This document shows positions 62,592 to 64,000 of a stretch of 64,000 nucleotides of DNA, piece by piece. Within the stretch, counting starts at the first letter, position 1. Each line of letters starts with the position of its first letter. A model generated the notes under the pieces. The model was not told the origin of the DNA. It saw nothing but the letters and a program-made list of their open reading frames with translations, and did not search any database. Origin of the DNA: Leifsonia virtsii (GTDB taxonomy: Bacteria; Actinomycetota; Actinomycetes; Actinomycetales; Microbacteriaceae); assembly GCF_030433675.1 (NCBI RefSeq), contig NZ_JAROCB010000002.1:682001-746000 (forward strand), in the 5' to 3' direction. The position numbers and the translations under genes were made by a program.

Positions 62592-63161
62592 ATGCCTAAG
62601 CCCACCAAGGGCCCCCGCCTCGGGGGCGGCCCGGCGCACGAGCGCCTGCTGCTCGCCAACCTGGCCGCTGCGCTCTTCACGCACAAGAGCATCAAGACCA
62701 CCGAGACCAAGGCCAAGCGCCTCCGTCCCGTGGCCGAGCGCCTGATCACGTTCGCGAAGCGCGGCGACCTGCACGCCCGCCGTCGCGTCCTGGCCGTGAT
62801 CCAGGACAAGACCGTCGTGCACGAGCTGTTCACGCAGATCGCGCCGCTGGTCGCCGAGCGTGAGGGCGGCTACACCCGCATCACCAAGCTCGGCTACCGC
62901 AAGGGTGACAACGCGCCGATGGCGCAGATCGAGCTCGTGCTCGAGCCGGTCGCCCCGAAGGTGAAGTCCTCGAAGTCGTCCGCCGCGCCGAAGGCCGCCG
63001 CCCCGGTCGAGGAGCCGGCCGCCGAGGAGACCACCGAGGCTCCGGCCGAGGAGACCTCGACCGAGACCGCCGCCGCCGAGGCGGAGGTCGTGGAGGACGC
63101 GACCGCCGACGCCGACGCCGCCGGCGAGACCGACGCAGAGGCCGAGGCCGAGAAGGCGTAA
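62592..63161 (+). CDS. rplQ: 50S ribosomal protein L17 with acidic C-terminal extension
   Basis: The protein has 189 residues against about 120-130 in E. coli. The core ([20 protein letters not shown] to [10 protein letters not shown]) ends near residue 120. The last 70 residues are Ala/Glu/Asp/Thr-rich and very acidic. It is the last gene of the ribosomal cluster, closed by a 15-bp hairpin. truA, often next in actinobacteria, is not found here. Confidence 0.98.
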   Translation: MPKPTKGPRLGGGPAHERLLLANLAAALFTHKSIKTTETKAKRLRPVAERLITFAKRGDLHARRRVLAVIQDKTVVHELFTQIAPLVAEREGGYTRITKLGYRKGDNAPMAQIELVLEPVAPKVKSSKSSAAPKAAAPVEEPAAEETTEAPAEETSTETAAAEAEVVEDATADADAAGETDAEAEAEKA

Positions 63162-63180
63162 CCTCCTTCGCCTGCACGTA

Positions 63181-63215
63181 CGAAGGCCCCGCATCCGAGC
63201 GATGCGGGGCCTTCG
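63181..63215 (+). terminator. Terminator of the ribosomal cluster
   Basis: A perfect 15-bp stem (CGAAGGCCCCGCATC / GATGCGGGGCCTTCG, loop CGAGC) lies 19 bases after the rplQ stop. The sequence GGGGCCTTCGTCGTTCCCG at and after the 3' arm is identical to the rpoC terminator tail. Confidence 0.9.
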
Positions 63216-63246
63216 TCGTTCCCGCGGTTCTTCTATGGTGGGAGGC

Positions 63247-64000
63247 ATGACCTCGACCGACGACACCGTCCTCGTCCCGCTCCGCGAGCGGGTGGCGGCT
63301 CCGCCGACGCACCGACCGTCGCATCCCGAGATCGTGGAGTGGCGCCCGGTGACCCTCGCCGATCTGGATGCGGTGCTGGAGGTGGTCCGCGCGATCGACG
63401 CCGCCGACCACCCGAACTACCTGACCACCAGGGAAGAGCTCGAGGAGGAGCTCGGCTACAGCTTCATCGACCTGGAGGCGGACTCTCTGCTCGCCCTCAC
63501 CGCGGAGGGCCGGGTGGCCGCCGTCGGCATCGTCATGGAGCCGCCCCGGCAGGAGACGCTCGTGCGCGAGTTCATGAACGGCGGCGTCCATCCCGAGTTC
63601 CGCGGCCGCGGGATCGGCCGGGAGCTGCTCGCCTGGCAGCGGGCGCGCGGGGAGCAGAAGCTGGCCGCCTCGGACAAGACCCTGCCCGGCTGGCTGGTCG
63701 GGTACGCCGACGCGCGCGCGTCCGACCGCAGGCGGCTGCTGGAGGCGAGCGGGTTCGAGGTGGTGCGGTACTTCCAGACGATGGAGCGCGACCTCTCCGA
63801 CCCCATCCCGGAGGTGACGCCGGTCGGTGACGTGCGGATCGAGCCGTACCGCCCGGAGCTGTCGGCCGTCGCGCACCGGGTGCGGAACGACGCGTTCCGC
63901 GACCACTGGGGCAGCCAGCCGCTGACGGACGAGCAGTTCGCCGGGCTGGTCTCGGGCTCCTTCGTCGCCGACCTGTCGTTCGTGGCATTCGTCGGGGACG
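63247..64000 (+). CDS. GNAT acetyltransferase, tandem-domain type (C-terminus outside window)
   Basis: The frame opens at an ATG after GGTGGGAGGC and runs off the window, so 251 residues are seen. The first GNAT domain has the acetyl-CoA loop VHPEFRGRGIGRELLAWQRA, and ADARASDRRRLLEASGFEVV resembles the end of that domain. A second domain begins at VRIEPYRPELSAVAHRVRND. The pattern fits tandem GNAT enzymes of the mycothiol-synthase (MshD) superfamily, but substrate residues cannot be judged from half a gene. Confidence 0.82.
   Translation, partial: MTSTDDTVLVPLRERVAAPPTHRPSHPEIVEWRPVTLADLDAVLEVVRAIDAADHPNYLTTREELEEELGYSFIDLEADSLLALTAEGRVAAVGIVMEPPRQETLVREFMNGGVHPEFRGRGIGRELLAWQRARGEQKLAASDKTLPGWLVGYADARASDRRRLLEASGFEVVRYFQTMERDLSDPIPEVTPVGDVRIEPYRPELSAVAHRVRNDAFRDHWGSQPLTDEQFAGLVSGSFVADLSFVAFVGD

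Overview
The window is chromosomal DNA of a high-GC actinobacterium. The rpoB and rpoC sequences, frequent GTG/TTG starts, leaderless-type promoters and an operon lacking rpsN and rpsD fit the Micrococcales, most likely Microbacteriaceae (Leifsonia-like). The family-level assignment is inference from remembered homologues; no search was run. No tRNA, rRNA, CRISPR array, insertion sequence or phage gene was seen.

Layout. 1-7960 holds housekeeping and regulatory genes: a partial GNAT acetyltransferase, a CGNR zinc-finger protein behind a palindromic leaderless promoter, the pxpABC 5-oxoprolinase operon, a spermidine-synthase-like protein, a membrane protein, a NarL-type two-component pair and an NAD-dependent epimerase/reductase. 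8260-15682 is rpoB-rpoC, closed by a strong hairpin. 15781-28600 is a complete Gram-positive type IV pilus cluster (pilB, pilT, pilC, pilA, three minor-pilin-like genes, pilD, pilM, pilN, pilO), mostly with overlapping stops and starts. 28691-30367 encodes two membrane proteins of unknown function. 30435-40582 is a compact type VII secretion-like locus: a divergent FHA-FtsK ATPase of EssC architecture, two small WXG100-like proteins, a larger helical secreted-protein candidate, a translationally coupled trio of unknown proteins, and a membrane-anchored protein. EccB, EccD, EccE and mycosin homologues are not present in this locus.

40918-45268 is the str operon (rpsL, rpsG, fusA, tuf). It is followed by a small accessory island with an AbiEi/DUF559-like gene between two copies of a palindromic repeat. 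47367-63161 is the merged S10-spc-alpha ribosomal cluster, from rpsJ to rplQ, including secY, adk, map, infA and rpoA. The window ends inside a GNAT gene.

How the parts fit. Transcription and translation genes frame about 25 kb of cell-surface machinery placed between rpoC and rpsL. The pilus genes supply both motors, the platform, the pilin, the peptidase and the alignment complex. The type VII locus appears to be controlled by an 18-bp inverted repeat (ATGGGGA-N4-TCCCCAT), present once between the divergent ATPase and first WXG gene and once upstream of the second WXG gene, each time about 23 bp before a -10-like hexamer. A separate family of about 68-bp palindromic repeats occurs four times in intergenic DNA. 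These two cis-element sets and the reduced type VII locus are the least ordinary features here.
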